From Bradyrhizobium sp. AUGA SZCCT0158 (GTDB lineage Bacteria; Pseudomonadota; Alphaproteobacteria; Rhizobiales; Xanthobacteraceae), in contig NZ_JAFCME010000026.1 in the NCBI RefSeq assembly GCF_018130065.1, forward strand, positions 18,790 to 82,789: a stretch of 64,000 nucleotides of DNA, given 5' to 3'. Each line of letters begins with the position of its first letter. Position 1 is the stretch's first letter. Below are positions 8,302-16,663 of this stretch, one piece after another. Under the pieces are notes generated by a model. That model made no database searches. It saw nothing but the letters and a program-made list of their open reading frames with translations, and was not told where the DNA came from. The translations under genes and the position numbers were made by a program.

Positions 8302-8363
8302 CAACTTATGGTTCTCATACGATCGCGTATTGAGAGTGGGCCCTTCGGGACCCGCTCTTTTTT
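8302..8363 (+). ncRNA. rimP leader: candidate attenuator with competing hairpins
   Basis: A short leader between the predicted promoter and a strong terminator. Hairpin 1 (8313-8335) pairs TCTCA with TGAGA and TACG with CGTA around an ATCG loop, with one bulge. Its right arm overlaps the left arm of the terminator hairpin (8332-8357), so the two cannot form together. This is the layout of an attenuator. Rfam has a rimP-leader family in Proteobacteria that may be the same element; this was not tested. It could also yield a roughly 60-nt small RNA. Confidence 0.5.
8332..8363 (+). terminator. Intrinsic terminator in rimP leader
   Basis: GAGTGGG (8334-8340) pairs with CCCGCTC (8351-8357), with inner CCC/GGG pairs around a TTC loop, followed by six T's to 8363. 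It lies 115 nt before the rimP start and must be read through for operon expression. Confidence 0.75.
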
Positions 8364-8478
8364 ATTACCTGAACGAGCCCAGCCCAGAAGGGCCTCACGG
8401 CACGGTTCAGGGAACCGGCCGGATCCGGGTTAGACCCGGCCTAACCTCATGTAAGTAAAGACGCTTTTGATCCTGGAC

Positions 8479-9255
8479 ATGACCGAGCCAACTGCTGTTT
8501 CAGAGGATCTTGACCTGCTCGCCGAGCCGCGGCTCGTGGTCGAGCCGGGCGTCGCCGCGCGGGTTTCCGCCGTGGCAGGGCCGGTATTGCAGGGCATGGG
8601 CTACCGGCTGGTGCGGATCAAGATTTCCGGCGAGGCCGGCTGCACGGTCCAGATCATGGCCGAGCGGCCCGACGGCACCATGCAGATCGAGGATTGCGAG
8701 GCGATTTCGCGTGCGCTGTCGCCGGTGCTGGACGTCGCCGACCCGATCGAGCGCGCCTATCGGCTGGAAATCTCATCGCCCGGCATCGATCGTCCGCTGG
8801 TGCGCCGTTCGGACTTCGAACGCTATGTCGGTCATCTCGTGAAGATCGAGATGGCGCTCGCCCATCAGGGCCGCAAGCGCTTTCGTGGTACGCTGCAGGG
8901 CGTCGAGGGCGATGCGGTGCGGCTTCATCGCGATGACATCCGCGCGGACGAAGATGCCGACGTGCTGCTGGTGATGGAAGACATCGCCGACGCCCGCCTG
9001 GTTCTCACCGACGAGCTGATCGCGGAATCGATGCGGCGCGGCAAGGCCGCCGAGCGCGAGTTGCGCCAGAATCTCGGGCTCGAGCCGCCGCCCCCGCCGC
9101 ACGCCAAGAAAAGCGATCCGGCCAAGAGCAACAAGCCGAAGCCCAAGACACTGAGCAAGCCGCTGAAGAAGCCGTTACCGAAGAATACCAAGAAACATCG
9201 CCTCGCCGCGCAAGGTTTGCCCGGCGGCGAATTCGATCCCACCGAAGGAGACTGA
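8479..9255 (+). CDS. rimP: Ribosome maturation factor RimP
   Basis: Factor needed for 30S subunit maturation. The two-domain core is clear: an N-terminal domain with GMGYRLVRIKISG and EDCEAISRALSPVLDVADPI, then YRLEISSPGIDRPLVRRSDFERYVG, which is the family signature, and a C-terminal SH3-like domain to about residue 185. A further 70 residues form a Pro/Lys-rich basic tail (PKPKTLSKPLKKPLPK), making 258 residues against about 150-180 in many bacteria. The ATG at 8479 is chosen; an in-frame TTG at 8467 is possible. nusA begins 3 nt after the stop. Confidence 0.94.
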   Translation: MTEPTAVSEDLDLLAEPRLVVEPGVAARVSAVAGPVLQGMGYRLVRIKISGEAGCTVQIMAERPDGTMQIEDCEAISRALSPVLDVADPIERAYRLEISSPGIDRPLVRRSDFERYVGHLVKIEMALAHQGRKRFRGTLQGVEGDAVRLHRDDIRADEDADVLLVMEDIADARLVLTDELIAESMRRGKAAERELRQNLGLEPPPPPHAKKSDPAKSNKPKPKTLSKPLKKPLPKNTKKHRLAAQGLPGGEFDPTEGD

Positions 9256-9258
9256 GCC

Positions 9259-10872
9259 ATGGCAGCTGTCAGCGCCAATAAACTCGAACTGCTGCAGATC
9301 GCAGACGCGGTTGCCCGCGAAAAGTCGATCGACCGCGGCATCGTGATCGCGGCGATGGAAGACGCCATCGCGAAAGCGGCCCGCGCCCGCTACGGCAGCG
9401 AGACCGACGTTCACGCCGAGATCGACGCCAAGAAGGGCGAGCTGCGGCTGTCGCGCCACATGCTGGTCGTCGACGTGGTGGAGAATTCGTCGAACCAGAT
9501 TTCGCTGGCCGATGCGCAGCGCGCCAATCCGGGCGCCCAGGTCGGCGACACCATCGCCGACACCCTGCCGCCGCTGGAATATGGCCGCATCGCCGCCCAG
9601 TCCGCCAAGCAGGTGATCGTGCAGAAGGTGCGCGAGGCCGAGCGCGACCGGCAGTACCAGGAATTCAAGGACCGCATCGGCGACATCGTCAACGGCATCG
9701 TCAAGCGCGTCGAATATGGCAGCGTGATCGTCGATCTCGGCCGCGGCGAAGCCATCGTGCGCCGCGACGAGATGCTGCCGCGTGAAGTGTTCCGCAACGG
9801 CGACCGCGTCCGCGCCTACATCTTCGACGTCCGCCGCGAAACCCGCGGGCCGCAGATCTTCCTGTCCCGCACCCATCCGCAGTTCATGGCAAAGCTATTC
9901 GCGCAGGAAGTGCCGGAAATCTATGACGGCATCGTCGAGATCAAGGCGGTGGCCCGCGATCCCGGCTCGCGCGCCAAAATCGGCGTTATTTCGCGGGATT
10001 CCTCGGTCGATCCGGTCGGCGCCTGCGTCGGTATGCGCGGTTCGCGCGTGCAGGCGGTGGTGAACGAACTGCAGGGCGAGAAGATCGACATCATTCCGTG
10101 GTCGCCCGATATTGCGACCTTCGTCGTCAACGCGCTGGCGCCCGCCGAAGTCGCCAAGGTCGTGATCGACGAAGACCGCGAGCGCATCGAGGTCGTGGTG
10201 CCCGACACCAACAACCAGCTGTCGCTGGCGATCGGCCGCCGCGGACAGAACGTGCGGCTCGCTTCGCAGCTGACCGGCTGGGACATCGACATCCTCACCG
10301 AGCAGGAAGAATCCGAGCGCCGTCAGGCCGATTTCGAGAATTCGACGCGGGTGTTCATGGAAGCGCTGAATGTCGACGAAGTGGTCGGCCAGCTGCTGGC
10401 GTCGGAAGGTTTCACCTCGGTCGAGGAACTCGCGCTGGTCGACGTCAAGGAACTCGCCGGCATCGAGGGCTTCGACGAGGAGACCGCCAACGAACTGCAG
10501 AGCCGTGCAAAAGAATACCTGGAACAGCTCGAGACCGAGCTGGAAAACAAACGCAAGGAACTCGGTGTGGATGACGCTTTGAAGACAGTACCCGGCGTGA
10601 CCTCGAAGATGCTGGTCAAGTTCGGCGAGAACGACATCAAGTCGGTCGAGGATCTGGCCGGTTGCGCCACCGACGATCTGGTTGGCTGGACCGAGCGCAA
10701 GGAAGGCGCCGAGCCGACCAAGTTCCCCGGCATTCTCGACGCCAACGAAATCTCGCGCGACGATGCCGAGCGCATGATCATGCAGGCCCGCGTCATCGCC
10801 GGCTGGATCACCGAGGCCGATCTTGCCAAGCAGTCCGAGGCGGCGGAAGCCACCGAAGACCAGACGGCGTAA
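9259..10872 (+). CDS. nusA: Transcription termination/antitermination factor NusA
   Basis: RNA polymerase-associated factor modulating pausing, termination and antitermination. Domain order over 537 residues: N-terminal RNAP-binding domain (about 1-125), S1 domain (about 135-200, VNGIVKRVEYGSVIVDLG), KH1 and KH2 (about 230-345, with GACVGMRGSRVQ and AIGRRGQNVRLA), then C-terminal acidic helix-hairpin repeats (about 365-520). GGAG sits 8 nt before the ATG. It follows rimP by 3 nt in the conserved rimP-nusA-ylxR-infB operon. Confidence 0.98.
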   Translation: MAAVSANKLELLQIADAVAREKSIDRGIVIAAMEDAIAKAARARYGSETDVHAEIDAKKGELRLSRHMLVVDVVENSSNQISLADAQRANPGAQVGDTIADTLPPLEYGRIAAQSAKQVIVQKVREAERDRQYQEFKDRIGDIVNGIVKRVEYGSVIVDLGRGEAIVRRDEMLPREVFRNGDRVRAYIFDVRRETRGPQIFLSRTHPQFMAKLFAQEVPEIYDGIVEIKAVARDPGSRAKIGVISRDSSVDPVGACVGMRGSRVQAVVNELQGEKIDIIPWSPDIATFVVNALAPAEVAKVVIDEDRERIEVVVPDTNNQLSLAIGRRGQNVRLASQLTGWDIDILTEQEESERRQADFENSTRVFMEALNVDEVVGQLLASEGFTSVEELALVDVKELAGIEGFDEETANELQSRAKEYLEQLETELENKRKELGVDDALKTVPGVTSKMLVKFGENDIKSVEDLAGCATDDLVGWTERKEGAEPTKFPGILDANEISRDDAERMIMQARVIAGWITEADLAKQSEAAEATEDQTA

Positions 10873-10873
10873 C

Positions 10874-10915
10874 GCGCGTGTTCCGCAAAAGTGGACACCG
10901 GTTTTGCGCCAAGAA
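10874..10915. repeat. Copy of GCGTTTTC/ACCGGT dispersed repeat between nusA and ylxR
   Basis: Contains GTGTTCCGCAAAAGTGGACA then CCGGTTTTGCGCCAAGAA, a diverged copy of a short palindromic element also seen at 25892-25930, 58894-58940 and 62284-62331. Here it lies within an operon, in the nusA-ylxR gap. Confidence 0.5.
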
Positions 10916-10947
10916 CTCGCGCAAGTGGTAAAGGAGATGCCCCGCGC

Positions 10948-11628
10948 ATGCTCGCCATGGTTGACCCCGATCTCGACAACGGACCGCGGACCGACAGGTC
11001 CGCGACGATGCGGATGTGCGCGGTCACCCGTGAGGTGCGCCCGATCGACGAACTGATCCGGTTCGTGGTCTCGCCCCAGGGCGAGGTCGTTCCGGATCTG
11101 AAGCGCAAGCTTCCCGGCCGCGGCCTGTGGGTCTTGGCATCGCGCCGGACCGTTGCGGAAGCGGTGCGGCGTAACCAATTTAGCAGGGGTTTCAAGCGCG
11201 ACATCCGGGCCGCCGCGACCCTCCCCGCCGACACCGAGGCTTTGCTGGTTCGAAGCTGCACCGAGGCGCTGGCGATGGTCGCCAAGGCCGGCCAGGTCGT
11301 CTCCGGTTTCAGCAAGGTCGAGGGCGCGCTCCGGGGCGGGGAGGCCCAGGCCCTGATCCACGCTTCCGACGGGGCGGTCGACGGAATCCGCAAATTGGAC
11401 GCGATCGCGCGGCAAAAGCGCGGAAATGCGGATGAATCGGCGGAATTTCCGATCGTCAATGTTCTGACGTCGGCAGAATTGGATTTGGCACTGGGGCGGT
11501 CAAATGTGATACATGCTGCCCTGCTCGCGGGCCCGGCGAGCAAGACGTTCCTGTCGCGCTGCCAGATCCTGGTCCGATACCGGATGGCCGATGACGACAA
11601 GACCGAAGGAAGCGGCCAGAAATTCTGA
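10948..11628 (+). CDS. ylxR: YlxR (DUF448) RNA-binding protein with L7Ae-like C-terminus
   Basis: 226-residue protein with an N-terminal YlxR domain (about residues 20-100: MRMCAVTREVRPIDELIRFV, then PGRGLWVLASRRTVAEAVRR) and a C-terminal L7Ae/L30e-like domain (about 115-210: ALAMVAKAGQVVSGFSKVE). This two-domain form is usual in alphaproteobacteria. YlxR proteins are nucleoid- or RNA-associated, with a proposed role in regulating gene expression. The ATG at 10948 has AAGGAG upstream at 10931-10936; a GTG at 10891 lies inside the repeat and is not preferred. It lies between nusA and infB. Confidence 0.9.
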   Translation: MLAMVDPDLDNGPRTDRSATMRMCAVTREVRPIDELIRFVVSPQGEVVPDLKRKLPGRGLWVLASRRTVAEAVRRNQFSRGFKRDIRAAATLPADTEALLVRSCTEALAMVAKAGQVVSGFSKVEGALRGGEAQALIHASDGAVDGIRKLDAIARQKRGNADESAEFPIVNVLTSAELDLALGRSNVIHAALLAGPASKTFLSRCQILVRYRMADDDKTEGSGQKF

Positions 11629-11691
11629 CTAACAAGACTTGCTTTAACGACTGTGCGAATGCGCACAACGCAACAAGATTAGGACTGCTGA

Positions 11692-14337
11692 ATGGTTGAT
11701 ACCAAAACGCCTGGCGACAAGACTTTGAGTGTCCCGACCAAGACCTTGACGCTCAAGCCACGCGTCGAGACGGGCACCGTACGCCAGAGCTTCAGCCATG
11801 GCCGGACCAAGCAGGTCGTGGTCGAGAAGCGCGGCAAGCGCCGCCTCGGCGGCGACGCGCCCGCCGGCGAAACCCATGCGCCCGAACCTGTCGTCGCCAA
11901 GCCGGCGCCGGTCGTCGCCAAGGCGCCAAGCCGTCCCTCCGCGCCAGCCGCACCCCGCGCCGGTTCCGGCGTGGTGCTGCGCACGCTGACCGAGGATGAA
12001 CGCTCCGCGCGCGCCAGCGCCTTGGCCGATGCCAAGGTCCGTGACATCGAGGAACGTCGTCTCGCCGAAGAAGAAGCCAAGCGCCGCGCAAGCCGCGAGG
12101 GCATCGAGCAGGCCGAGCGCGAAGCCGCCGAAGCGCGCCGCAAGGCCGAGGAAGAACGTCACCGCATCGAAGAGGAAGCCAAGCGCAAGGCGGAAAGCGA
12201 AGCCAAGAAGCGATTTGGCGAAGCCGAAGCCAAGACCGCAACGACGACCGCACCCGGCACCACCACCACCGCGCGTCCCGCGGCCCGGCCGACGGCTTCG
12301 GCAGTGCCGCCCGCGCGCGCGCCGGGCGTCGCCGCCGACGCTTCCGATGAGGATGAAGGTCCGCGCCAGATCCGCCGTGGCCCCGGCGGCGCCATGCGCC
12401 CCGCCGTGCCGCCGAAGACGACCCACAAGCCCGGACCGCAAAAGGAACGCGGCCGCCTGACGCTGGTCACCGCCCTGGACGCCGACAATGTGCGCGAGCG
12501 TTCGATTGCCTCGTTCCGCCGCCGCACCCAGCGCCTGAAGGGGCATGCCTCGAACGAGCCGAAGGAAAAGATCATCCGCGAAGTGGTGATCCCGGAAGCC
12601 ATCAATATCCAGGAACTCGCCAACCGCATGTCGGAACGCGCGGTCGACGTCATCCGTTTGCTGATGAAGCAGGGCGCGATGCACAAGATCACCGACGTGA
12701 TCGACGCCGACACCGCGCAGCTGATCGCCGAGGAATTGGGCCATACCGTCAAGCGCGTGGCCGCGTCCGACGTCGAAGAGGGTCTGTTCGACATCGTCGA
12801 CGATTCCACCGACACCGAACCGCGTTCGCCGGTCGTGACCGTGATGGGCCATGTCGACCACGGCAAGACCTCGCTGCTCGACGCGCTCCGCCATGCCAAC
12901 GTGGTTTCGGGCGAAGCCGGCGGCATCACCCAGCATATCGGCGCCTATCAGGTGACCTCGCCGGAAAGCGGCAAGAAGATCACCTTCATCGATACGCCCG
13001 GCCACGCCGCGTTCACCGCGATGCGTGCGCGCGGCGCCAAGGTCACCGATATCGTGATCCTGGTGGTGGCGGCCGATGACGGCGTCATGCCGCAGACCAT
13101 CGAGGCGATCAACCACGCCAAGGCGGCGAAGGTTCCGATGATCATCGCGATCAACAAGATCGACAAGCCCGACGCCAAGCCGGAGCGCGTGCGCACCGAG
13201 CTGTTGCAGCACGAGGTTCAGGTCGAGTCGTTCGGCGGTGAAGTCGTCGACGTCGAGGTGTCAGCCAAGAACAAGACCAATCTCGACAAGCTGCTGGAAA
13301 TGATCGCGCTGCAGGCCGAACTGCTCGACCTCAAGACCAACGCGGAACGTCCCGCCGAAGGCACCGTGATCGAAGCCCGGCTCGACCGCGGCCGGGGTCC
13401 GGTTGCGACCGTGCTGGTGCAGCGCGGAACCCTGCGCATCGGCGACATCATCGTGGCCGGCGCCGAAATGGGCCGCGTCCGCGCCCTTATCAACGATCAG
13501 GGCGTGAACATCGATGAGGCCGGACCTTCGGTGCCGGTCGAGGTGCTCGGCTTCAACGGCCCGCCGGAAGCCGGCGACCGCCTCGCGGTGGTCGAGAACG
13601 AAGCCCGCGCCCGCCAGGTCACGAGCTATCGCGCCCACCAGAAGCGCGAAAACGCGGCGGCCTCGATTTCCGGCATGCGCGGTTCGCTCGAACAGATGAT
13701 GTCGCAGCTCAAGACGTCGGGCCGCAAGGAATTCCCGCTGATCATCAAGGCCGACGTGCAAGGTTCGCTCGAAGCCATCCTGGGATCGCTGGAAAAGCTC
13801 GGCACCGACGAAGTTGCCGCTCGGATCCTGCATGCCGGCGTCGGCGGCATCTCCGAATCCGACGTAACGCTGGCGGAAGGTTTCAACGCCGCCATCATCG
13901 GCTTCTCGGTTCGCGCCAACAAGGAAGCGGCGGCTGCGGCCAAGCGCAACGGCATCGAGATCCGCTATTACAACATCATCTACGATCTGGTCGACGACAT
14001 CAAAAAGGCGATGTCCGGCCTGCTCGCGCCGACGCTGCGCGAAACCATGCTGGGCAACGCGCAGATCCTGGAAGTGTTCAACATTTCCAAGGTCGGCAAG
14101 GTCGCCGGCTGCCGTGTCACCGACGGTACCGTGGAACGCGGCGCCAATGTGCGCCTCATTCGCGACAACGTCGTTGTGCATGAAGGCAAGCTCTCGACGC
14201 TGAAGCGCTTCAAGGATGAAGTGAAGGAAGTGCAATCCGGTCAGGAATGCGGCATGGCGTTCGAGAATTACGGCGACATGCGTGTCGGCGATGTTATCGA
14301 GTGTTATCGCGTGGAGACGATCCAGCGGAGCCTGTAA
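11692..14337 (+). CDS. infB: Translation initiation factor IF-2
   Basis: GTPase that brings initiator fMet-tRNA to the 30S subunit. The 881-residue product has a long charged N-terminal region with an Ala/Glu/Arg/Lys-rich coiled-coil segment (about 100-185) and a low-complexity Thr/Pro linker, then the IF-2 N domain (about 300-370). The G domain starts at about residue 380: G1 GHVDHGKT at 386-393, G3 DTPGHAAF, G4 NKID. Domains II-IV run to the end. The ATG at 11692 follows the ylxR stop by 63 nt. Confidence 0.98.
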   Translation: MVDTKTPGDKTLSVPTKTLTLKPRVETGTVRQSFSHGRTKQVVVEKRGKRRLGGDAPAGETHAPEPVVAKPAPVVAKAPSRPSAPAAPRAGSGVVLRTLTEDERSARASALADAKVRDIEERRLAEEEAKRRASREGIEQAEREAAEARRKAEEERHRIEEEAKRKAESEAKKRFGEAEAKTATTTAPGTTTTARPAARPTASAVPPARAPGVAADASDEDEGPRQIRRGPGGAMRPAVPPKTTHKPGPQKERGRLTLVTALDADNVRERSIASFRRRTQRLKGHASNEPKEKIIREVVIPEAINIQELANRMSERAVDVIRLLMKQGAMHKITDVIDADTAQLIAEELGHTVKRVAASDVEEGLFDIVDDSTDTEPRSPVVTVMGHVDHGKTSLLDALRHANVVSGEAGGITQHIGAYQVTSPESGKKITFIDTPGHAAFTAMRARGAKVTDIVILVVAADDGVMPQTIEAINHAKAAKVPMIIAINKIDKPDAKPERVRTELLQHEVQVESFGGEVVDVEVSAKNKTNLDKLLEMIALQAELLDLKTNAERPAEGTVIEARLDRGRGPVATVLVQRGTLRIGDIIVAGAEMGRVRALINDQGVNIDEAGPSVPVEVLGFNGPPEAGDRLAVVENEARARQVTSYRAHQKRENAAASISGMRGSLEQMMSQLKTSGRKEFPLIIKADVQGSLEAILGSLEKLGTDEVAARILHAGVGGISESDVTLAEGFNAAIIGFSVRANKEAAAAAKRNGIEIRYYNIIYDLVDDIKKAMSGLLAPTLRETMLGNAQILEVFNISKVGKVAGCRVTDGTVERGANVRLIRDNVVVHEGKLSTLKRFKDEVKEVQSGQECGMAFENYGDMRVGDVIECYRVETIQRSL

Positions 14338-14381
14338 GTCTGAACCTTACGGCTTCGTCGGAAGACACTGTACTAGTTCGA

Positions 14382-14500
14382 CGGCATGCCCGGTCAAAAG
14401 CGCGAAGCTAAGTCTTCGCATTTATGTTCCGGGCATCCACGTCCCTGAGAATTCAGCAGCAAGAAAGACGTCGATGGCCGGGAATAGCCCGGCCATCACC
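14382..14500. repeat. Palindromic intergenic repeat between infB and rbfA
   Basis: Contains GGCATGCCCGG, TTCCGGGCATCCACGTCC and, inverted, GACGTCGATGGCCGGGAATA then GCCCGGCCATC. This is a diverged copy of the 6880-7040 element. It sits inside the infB-rbfA operon gap, where it would form a hairpin in the mRNA. Confidence 0.6.
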
Positions 14501-14521
14501 AATTATTTTCGAGAGACGGCC

Positions 14522-14938
14522 ATGCCCCGCCACCACAGCAAGAGTTCCGCCCCCGGCGGCTCGCAACGCCAATTGCGCGTCGGCGAAACCGTGCGCCATG
14601 CGGTCGCCGATATTCTGTCGCAAGGTAGCGTGCATGACCCCGATCTCGAGGGTCACATCATCACGGTTCCGGAGGTGCGCATGTCACCGGACCTGAAGCT
14701 TGCAACCGTCTATGTGATGCCGCTCGGCGGACGCGACACCGATGTCGTGCTCGCGGCGCTCGCGCGCAACAAGAAATTCCTGCGCGGCGAGATCGCGCAC
14801 CGCGTTAACTTAAAGTTTGCGCCTGATCTTCGCTTTCGCGTCGACGAACGATTCGATGAAGCGGAACGGATCGAGAAATTACTGAGAACACCTGCGGTGC
14901 AAAGAGACCTCGCACCCGATTCGGACGACAAGGGATGA
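14522..14938 (+). CDS. rbfA: 30S ribosome-binding factor RbfA
   Basis: Cold-shock associated factor that binds the 30S subunit and assists 16S rRNA 5'-end maturation. From the ATG at 14522 the product has 138 residues. Conserved segments include RVGETVRHAVADIL near the N-terminus, the KH-like strand EVRMSPDLKLATVYVMPLG and RFRVDERFDEAERIEKLL. Frames open upstream to 14282 run back through the palindromic repeat and the end of infB, so they are rejected as the start. The stop overlaps the truB start in an ATGA junction. Confidence 0.95.
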   Translation: MPRHHSKSSAPGGSQRQLRVGETVRHAVADILSQGSVHDPDLEGHIITVPEVRMSPDLKLATVYVMPLGGRDTDVVLAALARNKKFLRGEIAHRVNLKFAPDLRFRVDERFDEAERIEKLLRTPAVQRDLAPDSDDKG

Positions 14939-16074
14939 TTGTGACCACCGCCAACAGCGTGATCGATTCGCAAAATGCCGAATCGCACGACGCTGAAAAA
15001 AATATTTTTACCGAAGCCCGCAACGACGGCAACAGCCGCGTTGGCGAAGAGGCACGTCGCGGCAATAACGATCCGCGTCAGAAGCATCAGGGCAAGCAAC
15101 GCCAGAACAATCAGCCGCGCCGCGACAAGCGCGACGTCCATGGCTGGGTGATCCTCGACAAGCCGATCGGCATGACCTCGACACACGCGGTGGCGGTGCT
15201 CAAGCGCCTGTTCCAGGCCAAGCGTGCCGGCCATGCCGGTACCCTCGACCCGCTGGCCTCCGGCGGCCTGCCGATCGCGCTCGGCGAAGCCACCAAGACG
15301 GTCCCGTTCGTGATGGACGGCCGCAAGCGCTACCGCTTCACCGTGAGCTGGGGCGAGGAACGCGACACCGACGACACCGAGGGCCGGGCGACCAGGACCA
15401 GCGATCTCAGGCCTTCTGCCGATTCCATCCGGGCGCTGCTGCCGCAATTCACCGGCCTGATCGAGCAGATCCCGCCGCAATATTCCGCGATCAAGGTCCA
15501 GGGCGAGCGGGCCTATGATCTGGCCAGAGACGGCGAAACCGTCGAACTGAAGCCGCGGCCGGTCGAGATTCACGAATTAACCCTTGTAGAACATGGAGAT
15601 AACGGCCAATCCGTGTTCGAGGCCGAGTGCGGCAAGGGAACCTATGTCCGGGCGCTGGCCCGCGATATCGGCCGGATTCTAGGCTGTTTCGGCCATATCA
15701 GCGCCTTGCGGCGGACCCTGGTCGGTCCATTCCGCGAAGCGGACATGATTCCGCTGGAACAGTTGGAGGCTTTGTGTAATAGAGCCGCGTCGGGCGAGGG
15801 CAGCCTCGCCGACGCGCTTTTGCCCGTTGAGACCGCGCTGGACGACATCCCGGCACTGGCCGTCACACGGGCTGATGCGGCAAGGCTCCACCGGGGCCAG
15901 GCCGTTTTGTTGCGCGGACGGGATGCGCCCAATTGTAGCGGCACAGTCTATGTCACGGTGGCAGGCCGGCTTCTGGCCCTCGCCGAAATTGGCAATGGCG
16001 AACTCATCCCCAAGCGTGTGTTCAACCTGACCGGACTGACTGCCAGTTCCGGTCGTAACGATGAGAAAGTTTGA
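14935..16074 (+). CDS. truB: tRNA pseudouridine(55) synthase
   Basis: Makes pseudouridine-55 in the T-loop of tRNAs. The catalytic motif AGHAGTLDPLASG contains the nucleophilic Asp, and other family motifs include HGWVILDKPIGMTSTHAV and YSAIKVQGERAYDLAR. The 379-residue protein begins with about 60 charged residues rich in Asn, Arg and Gln, then the catalytic domain, and ends with a PUA-like domain (about 290-365). The ATG at 14935 overlaps the rbfA stop. rpsO follows immediately. Confidence 0.96.
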   Translation: MIVTTANSVIDSQNAESHDAEKNIFTEARNDGNSRVGEEARRGNNDPRQKHQGKQRQNNQPRRDKRDVHGWVILDKPIGMTSTHAVAVLKRLFQAKRAGHAGTLDPLASGGLPIALGEATKTVPFVMDGRKRYRFTVSWGEERDTDDTEGRATRTSDLRPSADSIRALLPQFTGLIEQIPPQYSAIKVQGERAYDLARDGETVELKPRPVEIHELTLVEHGDNGQSVFEAECGKGTYVRALARDIGRILGCFGHISALRRTLVGPFREADMIPLEQLEALCNRAASGEGSLADALLPVETALDDIPALAVTRADAARLHRGQAVLLRGRDAPNCSGTVYVTVAGRLLALAEIGNGELIPKRVFNLTGLTASSGRNDEKV

Positions 16075-16076
16075 CG

Positions 16077-16346
16077 ATGTCGATTACCGCCGAACGCAAA
16101 GCGGAAGTCATCAAGACGAATGCCAACAAGGCCGGCGACACCGGCTCGCCGGAGGTTCAGGTTGCGATCCTGTCGGAACGCATCAACAACCTCACCGGGC
16201 ACTTCAAATCCCACGTGAAGGACAATCATTCGCGCCGGGGTCTTTTGAAGATGGTCGCCACGCGCCGCTCCCTGCTTGATTATATCAAGCGGAAGGACGA
16301 GGCGCGCTACAAGGCGCTGCTCGAAAAGCACAACATTCGTCGTTGA
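16077..16346 (+). CDS. rpsO: 30S ribosomal protein S15
   Basis: 89-residue S15, a primary 16S rRNA-binding protein of the 30S platform. The whole family sequence is recognisable: GDTGSPEVQVAILSERINNL, then HSRRGLLKMVATRRSLLDYI to KHNIRR. The ATG at 16077 lies 2 nt after the truB stop. It is followed by a GC-rich terminator and then pnp, the usual rpsO-pnp pairing. Confidence 0.98.
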   Translation: MSITAERKAEVIKTNANKAGDTGSPEVQVAILSERINNLTGHFKSHVKDNHSRRGLLKMVATRRSLLDYIKRKDEARYKALLEKHNIRR

Positions 16347-16663
16347 CATAAGAGAGTACGCGCGCGCCTGTTGCGCGCGTTTTCGTATGGTCTTCCGGAA
16401 GAAACCCGGACTCCGGATTTTCGGAGACGATCATGCGCAAGGGCATGATGAAACGCATGTCCAATAGACGTCCAGCAGCAATCCGGCCGCTGGGCAGGGC
16501 AAGGTGCCCGGACTACCGAGAGGATGGACGCCATCCGAAATATAGAGACCATGGCAGGATCGCCGGATGCTGATCAATTGTTGCGATCAGTGTCTCGCAA
16601 TCTTGCGCATGGTCTTTGTGTTTCAGGCGTCCCTGCTTTCGCGAAACCATGAAAGAAATCGAA
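16347..16663 (+). other. rpsO-pnp intergenic / pnp leader (317 nt)
   Basis: Holds the rpsO terminator and the pnp leader. A stem-loop CTGATC/GATCAG at 16570-16590 lies about 75 nt before the pnp start. In enterobacteria a pnp leader hairpin is cut by RNase III during autoregulation; a similar role here is only inference. No supportable ORF. Confidence 0.5.
16358..16384 (+). terminator. Intrinsic terminator after rpsO
   Basis: ACGCGCGC (16358-16365) pairs with GCGCGCGT (16373-16380) around a 7-nt loop, followed by a short T-run. The T-run is weak, so partial read-through to pnp is plausible. Confidence 0.75.

Larger units (their letters stand above)
8143..8478. other. Intergenic region between DUF2336 gene and rimP (336 nt)
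   Basis: Divergent spacer holding the rimP promoter and leader (8268-8363). The rest, 8364-8478, contains no ORF I can support. A frame open at 8197-8433 lacks a ribosome-binding site and covers the promoter and terminator. Confidence 0.6.

Noticed and set aside
8197..8433. Open frame of 78 codons in the rimP upstream spacer
   Set aside because: Spans the promoter and terminator, has no ribosome-binding site and no recognisable sequence.
11644..13212. 522-codon open frame antisense to infB
   Set aside because: Antisense to the IF-2 N-terminal repeat region; Gly-rich junk translation.
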